The notes under the pieces are model-generated. The model was given only the letters and a program-made list of their open reading frames with translations. It was not told the origin of the DNA and did no database searches. Below, piece by piece: positions 46,466 through 54,905 of a stretch of DNA of 64,000 bases. The DNA lies in NCBI RefSeq assembly GCF_039535235.1, contig NZ_BAAAWU010000001.1:3348001-3412000 (forward strand), written 5' to 3'. This stretch comes from Streptomyces roseoviridis. Lineage in GTDB: Bacteria; Actinomycetota; Actinomycetes; Streptomycetales; Streptomycetaceae. Numbering within the stretch: the stretch's first letter is position 1; each line of letters starts with the position of its first letter. A program made the translations under genes and the position numbers.

Positions 46466-47770
46466 TCAGTGGGCCAGGCCCGCGTCGCGGAACGCGTCCA
46501 GGCTGGGGCGGATGGTGGCGGTCGCCTGGGAGCTCTCGGCCACCGCGTCCAGGGTCTTGAGGCCGTCGCCGGTGTTGAGGACGACGGTGGTGAGGGTGGG
46601 GTCGAGGAGACCGGCCTCGACGAGCTTGCGCGTCACGCCGACGGTCACGCCGCCCGCGGTCTCGGCGAAGATGCCCTCGGTGCGGGCCAGGATCTTGATC
46701 GCGTCGACGACCTGTTCGTCGTTCACGTCCTCCACGGCGCCGCCGGTGCGGCGGGCGATGTCGAGGACGTACGGGCCGTCCGCCGGGTTGCCGATCGCCA
46801 GCGACTTGGCGATGGTGTTCGGCTTCTGCGGGCGCACCACGTCGTGGCCGGCCTTGAAGGCGGCGGAGACCGGGGAGCAGCCCTCGGCCTGGGCGCCGAA
46901 GATCTTGTAGGGCTTGTCCTCGACGAGGCCGAGCTTGATGAGCTCCTGAAGACCCTTGTCGATCTTCGTCAGCTGCGAGCCGGAGGCGATCGGGATGACC
47001 AGCTGGTCCGGGATGACCCAGCCGAGCTGCTCGCAGATCTCGTACGCGAGCGTCTTGGAGCCCTCGCCGTAGTACGGGCGCAGGTTGACGTTGACGAAGC
47101 CCCAGCCCTCGCCGAGCGGGTCGCCGATCAGCTCCGAGCAGAAGCGGTTGACGTCGTCGTAGTTGCCCTCGATGGCGACGAGGTCACCGCCGTAGACGCC
47201 GGCCATGACGACCTTGCCCTGCTCCAGGTCGTGCGGGATGAACACGCAGGAGCGGAAGCCGGCCCGGGCGGCGGCGGCGCCGACGGCGCCGGCCAGGTTG
47301 CCGGTGGAGGAGCAGGAGAGGGTGGTGAAGCCGAAGGCGCGGGCGGCCTCGATGGCCTGGGCGACGACCCGGTCCTTGAAGGAGTGGGTCGGGTTGCCGG
47401 AGTCGTCCTTGACGAACAGCTTCCCGGGCTCGACGCCGATCTCGCGGGCCAGGTTGTCGGCCTGGACGAGCTTGGTCCAGCCGGGGTTCAGGTTGGGCTT
47501 GTCGGCGACGTCGGCGGGGACGGGCAGGAGCGGGGCGTAGCGCCAGATGTTGGCGGGGCCGGCCTCGATCCGCTTGCGCAGGGCCTCGGGGTCGCCGGTG
47601 GGCAGGTCGTACGCGACCTCGAGCGGGCCGAAACAGAGCTCGCAGGCGAAGATCGGGCCGAGCGGGAAGGTCTCGCCGCATTCGCGGCAGGAGAGTCCGG
47701 ACGCGGGACCGAGGTCGACCGGGGTCCGGGGGGAAGCGGCGGCGGTGGATGCGACCGTCTGTACAGCCAT
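46466..47770 (-). CDS. thrC: Threonine synthase-family PLP enzyme, possibly a homocysteine synthase (MetM-type)
   Basis: 434 aa, fold-type II PLP enzyme. N-terminal CRECG...CELC zinc-ribbon-like motif (~28-47), PLP lysine in NPTHSFKDRV, phosphate loop SCSSTGNLAGAVG. By sequence it would be annotated threonine synthase (O-phosphohomoserine to threonine). However, a SAM riboswitch controls it and a sulfur carrier gene follows. I recall a report of Streptomyces MetM/MetO making homocysteine from O-phosphohomoserine with a carrier-bound sulfide, and this pair fits that model. ATG 47770 has an AAAGGG site beside the riboswitch P1 stem. Confidence 0.88.
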   Translation of the reverse strand: MAVQTVASTAAASPRTPVDLGPASGLSCRECGETFPLGPIFACELCFGPLEVAYDLPTGDPEALRKRIEAGPANIWRYAPLLPVPADVADKPNLNPGWTKLVQADNLAREIGVEPGKLFVKDDSGNPTHSFKDRVVAQAIEAARAFGFTTLSCSSTGNLAGAVGAAAARAGFRSCVFIPHDLEQGKVVMAGVYGGDLVAIEGNYDDVNRFCSELIGDPLGEGWGFVNVNLRPYYGEGSKTLAYEICEQLGWVIPDQLVIPIASGSQLTKIDKGLQELIKLGLVEDKPYKIFGAQAEGCSPVSAAFKAGHDVVRPQKPNTIAKSLAIGNPADGPYVLDIARRTGGAVEDVNDEQVVDAIKILARTEGIFAETAGGVTVGVTRKLVEAGLLDPTLTTVVLNTGDGLKTLDAVAESSQATATIRPSLDAFRDAGLAH

Positions 47771-47789
47771 GGAGGCGAGGCCCTTTCTC

Positions 47790-47927
47790 CTCATCTTCCT
47801 CATGACGCATTTCGCCATGAGACGGATTTGGCACCTTCCCTAGTCGGGGACCTCGCTGGAGGACGAGAACCGACTGGAGGGTTGCCGGGGCTTCAACGGG
47901 CCGTATCCCTCTGCCCCTCTGGATGAG
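47790..47927 (-). ncRNA. SAM-I (S-box) riboswitch in the thrC-moaD leader
   Basis: Minus strand. P1 pairs CTCATC (47927-47922) with GATGAG (47795-47790). The conserved core is present: CCAGAGGGGCAGAGGGAT, ACGGCCCGTTGAAGCCCC, GGCAACCC, then AAGGTGCCAAATCC, and a P4 hairpin CTCATG...CATGAG. The 3' strand of P1 runs into GAGGAGAAAGGG, just 10-20 nt before the start codon, so SAM binding probably blocks ribosome access. No terminator hairpin with U-run is seen, favouring translational control. Confidence 0.93.
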
Positions 47928-48050
47928 CGGTATTCGATTGTGGAACGCGGTCGGCACCCCGACATGCATCGGGCATCCGCGTTGTTCAAGACTGTAACCG
48001 AAGCCTTCCGAGGTGGAGACGGTCGTCCGATCCGCGAGATGGAGATCACG

Positions 48051-48995
48051 TTGCTGGAAGAAGTGGAGCGCTGGCTGGCCCGGCGGTCCTGGTCGGTGGC
48101 CGACCGTCCGCTGGAGCGGATCCTCGCCGCCAAGCGCGGGACGACGGTGAGCGTGGTGCTGCCGGCGCTGAACGAGGAGGCGACGGTCGGCGCGATCGTC
48201 TCCGTGATCCGCCGTGAGCTCATGACGGACGCGGTGCCGCTGGTGGACGAGCTGGTGGTGATCGACTCGGGCTCCACGGACCGTACGGCGGAGGTGGCCG
48301 CGGCGGCCGGGGCGCGGGTGGTGGCGCGGGACGCGATACTGCCGCGGATACCGGCGGTGCCGGGCAAGGGCGAGGTGCTGTGGCGTTCGCTGATGGCGAC
48401 CGGCGGGGACGTCGTCTGTTTCGTCGACGCCGACCTGCGGGACTTCTCGGCGGACTTCGTGTCGGGGATCGTCGGCCCGCTGCTCACCGACCCGGACGTG
48501 GACTTCGTGAAGGCGATGTACGACCGCCCGCTCGACGGCGCTCCCGGCCAGGGCGGCCGGGTGACGGAGCTGGTGGCCCGGCCGCTGCTCAACCTGCACT
48601 GGCCGCAGCTGGCCGGTTTCGTGCAGCCGCTCGGCGGCGAGTACGCGGCGCGCCGCTCGCTGCTGGAGCGCCTGCCGTTCCCGGTCGGTTACGGGGTGGA
48701 GCTGGGCCTGCTGGTGGACGCGCTGCACACGGTGGGCCTCGACGCGCTCGCACAGGTGGACGTGGGGGTGCGCAAGCACCGGCACCAGGACGGTCAGGCG
48801 CTGGGCCGGATGGCGGCGGCGATCTACCGGACGGCGCAGCTGCGGCTCTCGCGCGGTCATCTGGTGCGGCCGCGGCTGACCCAGTTCGAGCGGAGCGAGG
48901 GGGGCGGTTTTGCGCCGCGCACGTACGCGGTGGACACGGAGGAGCGGCCCCCGATGGCGGAGATCGCGGAGTACGCGCGCCGGCGCGTGGCCTAG
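48051..48995 (+). CDS. gpgS: Glucosyl-3-phosphoglycerate synthase (GpgS-like GT81)
   Basis: 314 aa GT-A glycosyltransferase. TVSVVLPALNEEATVG (nucleotide-sugar site), VIDSGSTDRTAEVAA, FVDADLRDF (metal-binding DxD-like), RVTELVARPLL and PLGGEYAARR, KHRHQDG align with mycobacterial GpgS, which makes glucosyl-3-phosphoglycerate from UDP/ADP-glucose. The frame opens at 47940, but that would run into the divergent thrC promoter. TTG 48051 (MLEEVERW) with a GGAGA site 5 nt upstream fits the family N-terminus better. Confidence 0.85.
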   Translation: MLEEVERWLARRSWSVADRPLERILAAKRGTTVSVVLPALNEEATVGAIVSVIRRELMTDAVPLVDELVVIDSGSTDRTAEVAAAAGARVVARDAILPRIPAVPGKGEVLWRSLMATGGDVVCFVDADLRDFSADFVSGIVGPLLTDPDVDFVKAMYDRPLDGAPGQGGRVTELVARPLLNLHWPQLAGFVQPLGGEYAARRSLLERLPFPVGYGVELGLLVDALHTVGLDALAQVDVGVRKHRHQDGQALGRMAAAIYRTAQLRLSRGHLVRPRLTQFERSEGGGFAPRTYAVDTEERPPMAEIAEYARRRVA

Positions 48996-49061
48996 CCGCC
49001 GAGGCGGTGGACGCGTGGCGCAGCACCGAATGATGACCCTTTCTGCCTAGATTTCCTTTTT

Positions 49062-49400
49062 ATGCGATGGAGACGCGGAACGGGAATCCTGCCGGCAGCC
49101 CTCGCCCTCATCACCGGGGCCCTGTTCCTGGCGGGGCCCCCGCCGGCCGCGGCCCTGGACCTCGCCCCTGCTCAGGGCCGCGCCGCGGCCCCGGACGCCG
49201 CCCCGGCGCGTGGTCCGGAGAGGATCGCGGCGCGGGACACGGACCGGCCGGGGCCGGGCCGGACGGCGGAGGAGCGGCTGTGGCTGCTCGGCGGTCTCGG
49301 CCTGGCGCTGGCGGCGACCGGCGTGGTGGCCGGGGCGGCCGTACGGCTCCACAGGGAGCCGCCGGGGAGCAGCGGGCCCGGCTCGAATCCGCACGTTTGA
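49062..49400 (+). CDS. Small membrane/secreted protein, 112 aa
   Basis: N-terminal signal-like segment (GILPAALALITGALFLAGPPPAAA), an Ala/Pro/Arg-rich middle, and a second hydrophobic segment (LWLLGGLGLALAATGVVAGAAV) near the C-terminus, so probably one anchored extracytoplasmic loop. TAGATT ends 8 nt before the ATG with no ribosome site, indicating leaderless expression. Function unknown; conserved position before otsA. Confidence 0.65.
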   Translation: MRWRRGTGILPAALALITGALFLAGPPPAAALDLAPAQGRAAAPDAAPARGPERIAARDTDRPGPGRTAEERLWLLGGLGLALAATGVVAGAAVRLHREPPGSSGPGSNPHV

Positions 49401-49429
49401 GCGTTTAGCGGACGGGCTAGGTTCGGCAT

Positions 49430-50815
49430 ATGGCTTCAGTCCTCGTGGCATCGAACCGTGGTCCCGTCTCGTACACCCTGCGGGACGACGGCGGTCTTGA
49501 CACCCGGCGGGGCGGCGGCGGGCTCGTCTCCGGCCTCAGCGCCGTGTTCTCGGAGGACTCGGCGGGTGACGGGCTGTGGGTGTGCGCGGCCCTCGGCGAC
49601 GGCGACCGCGAGGCGGTGCGGCGCGGGATCGCCGAGCCGGGCGTGCGGATGCTGGACATCGACCCGGACGTGTACGCCGACGCGTACAACGGCATCGCGA
49701 ACTCGGTGCTGTGGTTCCTCCACCACCACCTGTACGACATCCCGCGCGAGCCCGTCTTCGACGCGGCCTTCCGGCACCGCTGGGACTCCTACCGGGCCTA
49801 CAACCGCGCCTTCGCCGAGGCCCTCGCCGAGGCGGCGGACGAGGGCGCGGCGGTCCTGGTGCAGGACTACCACCTGGCGCTGGTCCCGGGGCAGCTGCGC
49901 GCGCTGCGGCCCGATGTGCGGATCGCGCACTTCACCCACACCCCGTGGGCGTCCCCGGCCTATCTGGCGATGCTGCCGGACGACATCCACCAGGAGCTGG
50001 TGGAGGGCATGCTCGGGGCGGACGGGATCGGCTTCCACACGGGGGCCTGGGCGGACGCCTTCCGGGCCGACCCGCAGGTCGCCCGCGCGGCCGGGGGCTC
50101 GCGCGTGTCGGTCCATCCGCTGGGCGTGGACGGCGACGAGCTGCGGGCGCTGGCCCACCGGCCGGAGGTCGACGAGCGGCTCGCGGCCCTGCGCGCCGAG
50201 GTGGGCGACCGGAAGACGATCGTCCGGGTGGACCGGACGGAGCTGTCCAAGAACATCCTGCGCGGCCTGCTCGCCTACCGCGAGCTCCTCGCCGACCACC
50301 CCGAGTGGCGCGGCCGGGTGGTGCACCTCGCCTCCGCGTACCCCTCCCGCCAGGACCTGGAGAGCTACCGCTCCTACACGGCCGCGGTCTCGGCGCTCGC
50401 GGAACGGATCAACGAGGAGTTCGGCACGCCGGACTGGCAGCCCGTTCTGGTATCCGTGCAGGACGACTTCACCCGCTCCCTGGCCGCGTACCGGATGGCC
50501 GACGTGGCCCTCGTCAACCCGGTCAGGGACGGCATGAACCTGGTCGCCAAGGAGATCCCGGTGGTCTCCGAGGAGGGCTGCGCGCTGGTGCTGTCCCGGG
50601 AGGCGGGCGCGTACGAGGAGCTGCGCGCCGACGCGCTGACGGTGAACCCCTTCGACGTGACCGAGACCGCGGAGGCCCTCCACGAGGCCCTGTCGATGCC
50701 CGCCGCGGACCGGGCGGAGCGCACCAAGCGGCTCGCCGCGGCGGCCACCGCCCTGCCGCCGCGCCGCTGGTTCCTGGACCAGCTGGAGGCACTGGGCGGT
50801 GCGGTGCGCGCCTGA
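49430..50815 (+). CDS. otsA: Trehalose-6-phosphate synthase (OtsA-type, GT20)
   Basis: Makes trehalose-6-P from a nucleotide-glucose and glucose-6-P. 461 aa: N-terminal LVASNRGPVSY with GGGGLVSGL, NGIANSVLWFLHHHLYD, VLVQDYHLALVPGQLR, FTHTPWASP, VDRTELSKNILRGLLAY, and the C-terminal VNPVRDGMNLVAKE donor motif. ATG 49430 lies 6 nt after TAGGTT (with TTGAGC upstream), a leaderless arrangement. Its partner otsB is 4 kb away on the other strand. Confidence 0.95.
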   Translation: MASVLVASNRGPVSYTLRDDGGLDTRRGGGGLVSGLSAVFSEDSAGDGLWVCAALGDGDREAVRRGIAEPGVRMLDIDPDVYADAYNGIANSVLWFLHHHLYDIPREPVFDAAFRHRWDSYRAYNRAFAEALAEAADEGAAVLVQDYHLALVPGQLRALRPDVRIAHFTHTPWASPAYLAMLPDDIHQELVEGMLGADGIGFHTGAWADAFRADPQVARAAGGSRVSVHPLGVDGDELRALAHRPEVDERLAALRAEVGDRKTIVRVDRTELSKNILRGLLAYRELLADHPEWRGRVVHLASAYPSRQDLESYRSYTAAVSALAERINEEFGTPDWQPVLVSVQDDFTRSLAAYRMADVALVNPVRDGMNLVAKEIPVVSEEGCALVLSREAGAYEELRADALTVNPFDVTETAEALHEALSMPAADRAERTKRLAAAATALPPRRWFLDQLEALGGAVRA

Positions 50816-50819
50816 GGAG

Positions 50820-51025
50820 GCGGTGGGCTCCTGGGGCCGGTGTCCTCGGAAGGGGCGCGCCTGAGGAGGCGGCGCGGGCCTGGGGCCGGTGGCATCGAAA
50901 GGCGCGCGCCTGGGAGACGGCGCGGGCCTGGGGCCGGTGTCCTGGGACGGTGCGCGCCTCGGAGACGGACGGCGTCCTCGGAAGGGGCGCGCCTAGGAGG
51001 CGGTGTCCTCGGAAGGGGCGCTCCC
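50820..51025. repeat. ~55-bp degenerate tandem repeat overlapping the hxlR 3' end
   Basis: Four or five imperfect copies of a unit containing GGTGTCCTCGGAAGGGGCGC, GAGGAGGCGG and GGGCCTGGGGCCGG. The rightmost copy encodes the C-terminal SAPSEDTAS of the HxlR protein, so the array looks like stepwise duplication of that gene's 3' end. Confidence 0.75.
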
Positions 51026-51376
51026 GGACGCCTCCTCCCGTTCCCGGCGCTCGCGGCCCCAGACGGCGAGCGGTTCGAGCGCGTCGTTGAGCCGGATGCC
51101 GTCCTTGGTCAGGGCGTACTCGACGCGCGGCGGGACCTCGTCGTAGGAGACGCGGTCGACGATGCCGTCCGCCTCCATCTCGCGCAGATGGGAGGCGAGC
51201 ACCTTCTCGGTGATGCCCGGCACCATCCTGCGCAGTTCGCCGAAGCGGCGGTGCGGGTACTCGTGGAGCGCCCACAGGATGAGCACCTTCCACTTGCCCC
51301 CGATGATGTCCATCGCGGTGTCGATCCCGCAGATGTGCTCCCCGCCGTCGGACCCGGGCCGGTTCAGCGTCGCCAT
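50993..51376 (-). CDS. HxlR-family transcriptional regulator
   Basis: 127 aa winged helix. ICGIDTAMDIIGGKWKVLILWALHE and RFGELRRMVPGITEKVLASHLREMEADGIVDR are typical; the conserved N-terminal Cys16 is present and may sense electrophiles or redox change. It is divergent from an imine-reductase-like gene across a 106-bp spacer with two perfect 12-bp palindromes, so it probably controls that gene and itself. Confidence 0.92.
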   Translation of the reverse strand: MATLNRPGSDGGEHICGIDTAMDIIGGKWKVLILWALHEYPHRRFGELRRMVPGITEKVLASHLREMEADGIVDRVSYDEVPPRVEYALTKDGIRLNDALEPLAVWGRERREREEASGSAPSEDTAS

Positions 51377-51429
51377 GCTCCCCCTCCCGCCACCTTCCTG
51401 ACCTGCTCGCTCACTTCAGGGTAACCACC

Positions 51430-51458
51430 CACTTCGAAGTGCGTACTTGAGCGCTCAA
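51430..51458. promoter_or_regulatory. Two palindromes between hxlR and the reductase
   Basis: CACTTCGAAGTG at 51430-51441 and TTGAGCGCTCAA at 51447-51458 are both perfect 12-bp palindromes, centres 17 bp apart. They lie 25 bp before the reductase ATG and 54 bp from the hxlR ATG. Likely HxlR operator(s). Confidence 0.65.
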
Positions 51459-51482
51459 CCGCCCGGGACGCAGCCTGGGCAC

Positions 51483-52367
51483 ATGAACGAGACGACCTCG
51501 CAGAAGACCCCCGTCACCCTCCTCGGCCTCGGCGCCATGGGCACCGCCCTGGCCCGGACCTGGCTCGCCGCCGGCCACCCCCTCACCGTATGGAACCGCA
51601 CCCCCGCCCGTGCCGCCGCGCTCGTCGACGAGGGCGCGCGGGCCGCCGCCGACGTGGCCGAGGCGGTCGCCGCGAGCACCCTCGTCGTGGTCTGCCTCCT
51701 GGACGACGCCTCGGTCGGCGAGGCCCTCGCCGATGTCGATCTGACCGGCAAGGACCTGGTGAACCTGACCACCACCACGCCGGCCCAGGCCCGCGACCGC
51801 GCCGCGTGGGCCCGCGAGCGGGGCGCCCGTTACCTGGACGGCGGGATCATGGCCGTCCCGCCGATGATCGGTGTTCCCGAGGCCGGCGGTTACGTCTTCT
51901 ACAGCGGATCGCGCGAGCTGTTCGAGCTGCACCAGGAGACCCTCGCGGTGCCGGCCGGCACCGTCCACGTCGGGGAGGACGCCGGCTTCGCCGCCCTGCA
52001 CGACGTGGCCCTGCTCAGCGCCATGTACGGGATGTTCGCCGGGGTCGCGCACGCCTTCGCCCTGATCCGCAAGGAGGACATCGACCCGGTCTCCTTCGCC
52101 CCGCTGCTCTCCGGCTGGATCTCCGCCATGGCCGGCCCGGCCGTGCAGCAGACCGCCCGGCAGCTGAAGAGCGGCGACTACACCACGGACGTGGTGTCCA
52201 ACCTGGCGATGCAGGTGGCGGGCACGCCGACCTTCCTGACCACGGCCGAGCAGCAGGGCGTGAGCCCGGAGCTGATCAACCCGTACTTCGAGCTGATGCG
52301 CCGCCGCCTGGCGGAGGGCAGCGGCGAGGAGGACCTGACGGGCGTGGTGGACCTGCTGCTGCGGTGA
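51483..52367 (+). CDS. NADPH-dependent reductase, imine reductase/beta-hydroxyacid dehydrogenase family
   Basis: 294 aa. Rossmann motif LLGLGAMGTALA at 13-24, VWNRTPARA, then YLDGGIMAVPPMIGVPEAGGYVFYSG, the imine-reductase-type substrate region, and Asp174 (LHDVALLSAMYG) at the proton-donor position of one IRED group. Family members reduce cyclic imines or beta-hydroxy acids. Controlled by the divergent HxlR regulator, which suggests a response to a toxic electrophile or imine. Confidence 0.87.
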   Translation: MNETTSQKTPVTLLGLGAMGTALARTWLAAGHPLTVWNRTPARAAALVDEGARAAADVAEAVAASTLVVVCLLDDASVGEALADVDLTGKDLVNLTTTTPAQARDRAAWARERGARYLDGGIMAVPPMIGVPEAGGYVFYSGSRELFELHQETLAVPAGTVHVGEDAGFAALHDVALLSAMYGMFAGVAHAFALIRKEDIDPVSFAPLLSGWISAMAGPAVQQTARQLKSGDYTTDVVSNLAMQVAGTPTFLTTAEQQGVSPELINPYFELMRRRLAEGSGEEDLTGVVDLLLR

Positions 52368-52413
52368 GGCGGTTTCCGAAAACCGGTTCCGTCAATCCGT
52401 TCCGTTAATCGGA

Positions 52414-52440
52414 GACGACCCCTCCTCGCGGGGGGTCGTC
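52414..52440 (+). terminator. Terminator after the reductase
   Basis: 9-bp perfect stem GACGACCCC / GGGGTCGTC with a 9-nt loop, 46 bp after the stop codon. Confidence 0.75.
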
Positions 52441-52552
52441 CCGTGCCAGACTCTGCGGCGATCGTTCCCCCAGGCGATCCGTACACCCCAACGGAACCAC
52501 GCGCACCATGCGGCATCGCCATGCCCGCATGCGAGCGAAGGGATCGCGATAC

Positions 52553-54856
52553 GTGAAGAAGATTGTCGTGAGCATGACCCTCGGGTCGGCGCTCACCGCA
52601 CTCCTCGCCGCGGGGCTCACCCCCGCCGCCGCGCAGGAGGCCAGGGACGGCGCACCGGCCGGCGCCCAGGCACACCGCAGCGACAACCGCCCCGGGCCCC
52701 TCACCAAGCAGCGCACCGAGCTGCGGGAGAAGGCGATCGACCTGGTCGCCAAGGGCAAGGCGAAGGCGAACGCCCGCGGCGTCGTCGAGGTCGCGCCCGG
52801 CAAGTTCGCGGAGACGAAGACCACCACCGCCGTACGGCAGGAGAAGATCCTCACGATCCTCTCCGAGTTCGGCACGCAGAGCTCCGGCAAGTACGGCAGC
52901 GTCCCCGGCCCGCTCCACAACGAGATACCCGAGCCCGACCGGAGCGTGGACAACTCCAACGCCTGGACGGCCGATTTCGACAAGGCGTACTACGAGAACC
53001 TCTTCAACGGCTCCGGCGAGTCGATGAGGACGTACTACGAGAAGCTGTCCAACGGCGCCTACTCGGTCAGCAACGTCGTCGAGGACTGGGTCAGGGTCCC
53101 GTACAACGCCTCCTACTACGGCGACAACGCCGTCGAGGACAACGGCGGTTCCTGGGCCTTCATCCAGGACACCGGCGACGCCTGGTGGAACGCCCAGATC
53201 GCGGCCGGCAAGACCCCCGCCGAGATCGACGCCTACCTCGCGCAGTTCGACGTCTGGGACCGCAACGACTGGGACCACGACGGCAACTTCGACGAGGCCG
53301 ACGGCTACATCGACCACTTCCAGGCCGTCCACGCCGGCATGGGCGAGGACGCCGGCGGCGGCGCGCAGGGCGAGGACGCCATCTGGTCGCACCGCTGGTA
53401 CGTCAACGGCGACGACTACGGCCTGACCGGACCCGAGGTCGCCGGCACCCAGAACAAGGCGGGCGGAGCCCGCATCGGCCAGTCGAAGTACTGGCTCGGC
53501 GACTACACCACCGAGGGCGAGAACGGCGGACTCGGCGTCTTCTGCCACGAGTTCGGCCACGACCTCGGCCTGCCGGACTACTACGACACGGGCGGCGGTG
53601 AGAACTCCACCGCCTTCTGGACCCTGATGAGCTCCGGCTCCTGGCTGGGCCACGGCGCCGCCGCGAACGAGGGCATCGGCACCCACCCGGGCCTGATGGG
53701 CGCCGAGGAGAAGCTCTTCCTCGGCTGGCTGGACCACGCCGACGCACCGCTCGGCACCACCGGCACGTACACCCTGAACCCGGCGCAGCTCCAGGTCACC
53801 GGCAAGGAGCAGGCCGTCCGCGTCGTGCTCCCGGACAAGGTCGCCAGCACCTCGTACACCACGCCCGTCTCGGGCAGCCACGCCTGGTGGACCGGCTCGG
53901 CCGACGGCCTCAACCAGTCCCTCGCCCGCTCCGTCCCGGCCGCCTCACGCGTCACCGTGAAGGCGAGCGCCTGGTACGAGATCGAGGCGGACTACGACTA
54001 CCTCTTCGCCGAGTACTCCCTCGACGGCGGAGCGACCTGGTCGCGTGCCGGCACGGCCGTCGACGGCTCCTCCTCGGGCCGCTGGACCACCCTGCGGTAC
54101 GCGTACGACGCGCAGGGCAAGCCCTCGCTCTTCCGCTTCCGCTACCAGACCGACGGCGGCGTGCACTTCGCCGGCGCGTTCCTGGACGACATCACCATCG
54201 GCGCCGGCAGCACCACGGTCCTCGCCGACGACGTCGAGCAGGGCGCGAACGGCTGGGCGGCGCAGGGCCGCTGGAAGATCTCCACGGGCACGGAGACCGC
54301 CGCCTTCCCGCGCTACTACCTGCTGGAGAACCGCGAGTACGTCGGCTCCGACGCGCTCCTCGCCGAGGGCCCGTACCAGTACAGCAAGGGCATCACCGCC
54401 CCGGACTGGGTGGAGTTCTTCCGCTACCAGAACGGCATGCTGGTCTGGTACGTGGACCGCTCCTACGACGACAACAACGTCAGCGACCACCCGGGCGGCG
54501 GCTCGGCGATGGCGGTCGACGCCCGCCCCGCCCCGTTCCGCTACGACGACGGCACCGCACCCAGCAACCGCCGCCAGCCCTTCGACGCCACCTTCGGCCT
54601 GGAGCCCACCGACGCCACCTGCCTCCACAAGGAGGTCCTGGTCGGCAAGGGCGGCAACCAGACCGTCGCGACGAAGGCGGCCTGCGCCCCGTCCGTCCCG
54701 GGCCTCCCGGTCTTCGACGACACCGACCCGAACGCCTACTACGACCCGACGGCCCCCCAGGCCAGCGTGAAGGTCGCGGGCCACGGCGTGAAGGTGACCG
54801 TCACGGGCGATGCCGGCGACGACCTGACGATCACGGTGGCCAACCCGGCCTCCTGA
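52553..54856 (+). CDS. Secreted M6-family metalloprotease (immune inhibitor A-like)
   Basis: 767 aa. Signal peptide KKIVVSMTLGSALTALLAAGLTPAAA, a ~90-residue propeptide, then the M6 catalytic domain with zinc motif HEFGHDLGLPD (HEFGH 332-336) and the Met-turn region WTLMSSGSWLG. C-terminal ~350 residues contain the InhA VEG-like beta domain (ADYDYLFAEYSLDGGATWSR). GTG 52553 with AAGGGA 9 nt upstream is preferred; ATG 52508 and 52529 are in frame. Probably a nutrient-scavenging exoprotease. Confidence 0.9.
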   Translation: MKKIVVSMTLGSALTALLAAGLTPAAAQEARDGAPAGAQAHRSDNRPGPLTKQRTELREKAIDLVAKGKAKANARGVVEVAPGKFAETKTTTAVRQEKILTILSEFGTQSSGKYGSVPGPLHNEIPEPDRSVDNSNAWTADFDKAYYENLFNGSGESMRTYYEKLSNGAYSVSNVVEDWVRVPYNASYYGDNAVEDNGGSWAFIQDTGDAWWNAQIAAGKTPAEIDAYLAQFDVWDRNDWDHDGNFDEADGYIDHFQAVHAGMGEDAGGGAQGEDAIWSHRWYVNGDDYGLTGPEVAGTQNKAGGARIGQSKYWLGDYTTEGENGGLGVFCHEFGHDLGLPDYYDTGGGENSTAFWTLMSSGSWLGHGAAANEGIGTHPGLMGAEEKLFLGWLDHADAPLGTTGTYTLNPAQLQVTGKEQAVRVVLPDKVASTSYTTPVSGSHAWWTGSADGLNQSLARSVPAASRVTVKASAWYEIEADYDYLFAEYSLDGGATWSRAGTAVDGSSSGRWTTLRYAYDAQGKPSLFRFRYQTDGGVHFAGAFLDDITIGAGSTTVLADDVEQGANGWAAQGRWKISTGTETAAFPRYYLLENREYVGSDALLAEGPYQYSKGITAPDWVEFFRYQNGMLVWYVDRSYDDNNVSDHPGGGSAMAVDARPAPFRYDDGTAPSNRRQPFDATFGLEPTDATCLHKEVLVGKGGNQTVATKAACAPSVPGLPVFDDTDPNAYYDPTAPQASVKVAGHGVKVTVTGDAGDDLTITVANPAS

Positions 54857-54871
54857 CCATCCCCCCCCGAA

Positions 54872-54901
54872 GGGGCTCCGGTTCACAGGGACCGGGGCCC
54901 C
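54872..54901. terminator. Bidirectional terminator between the protease and otsB
   Basis: GGGGCTCCGGT (54872-54882) pairs with ACCGGGGCCCC (54891-54901) with one T-G pair, 8-nt loop. It serves two converging genes that end at 54856 and 54906. Confidence 0.8.
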
Positions 54902-54905
54902 TCCG

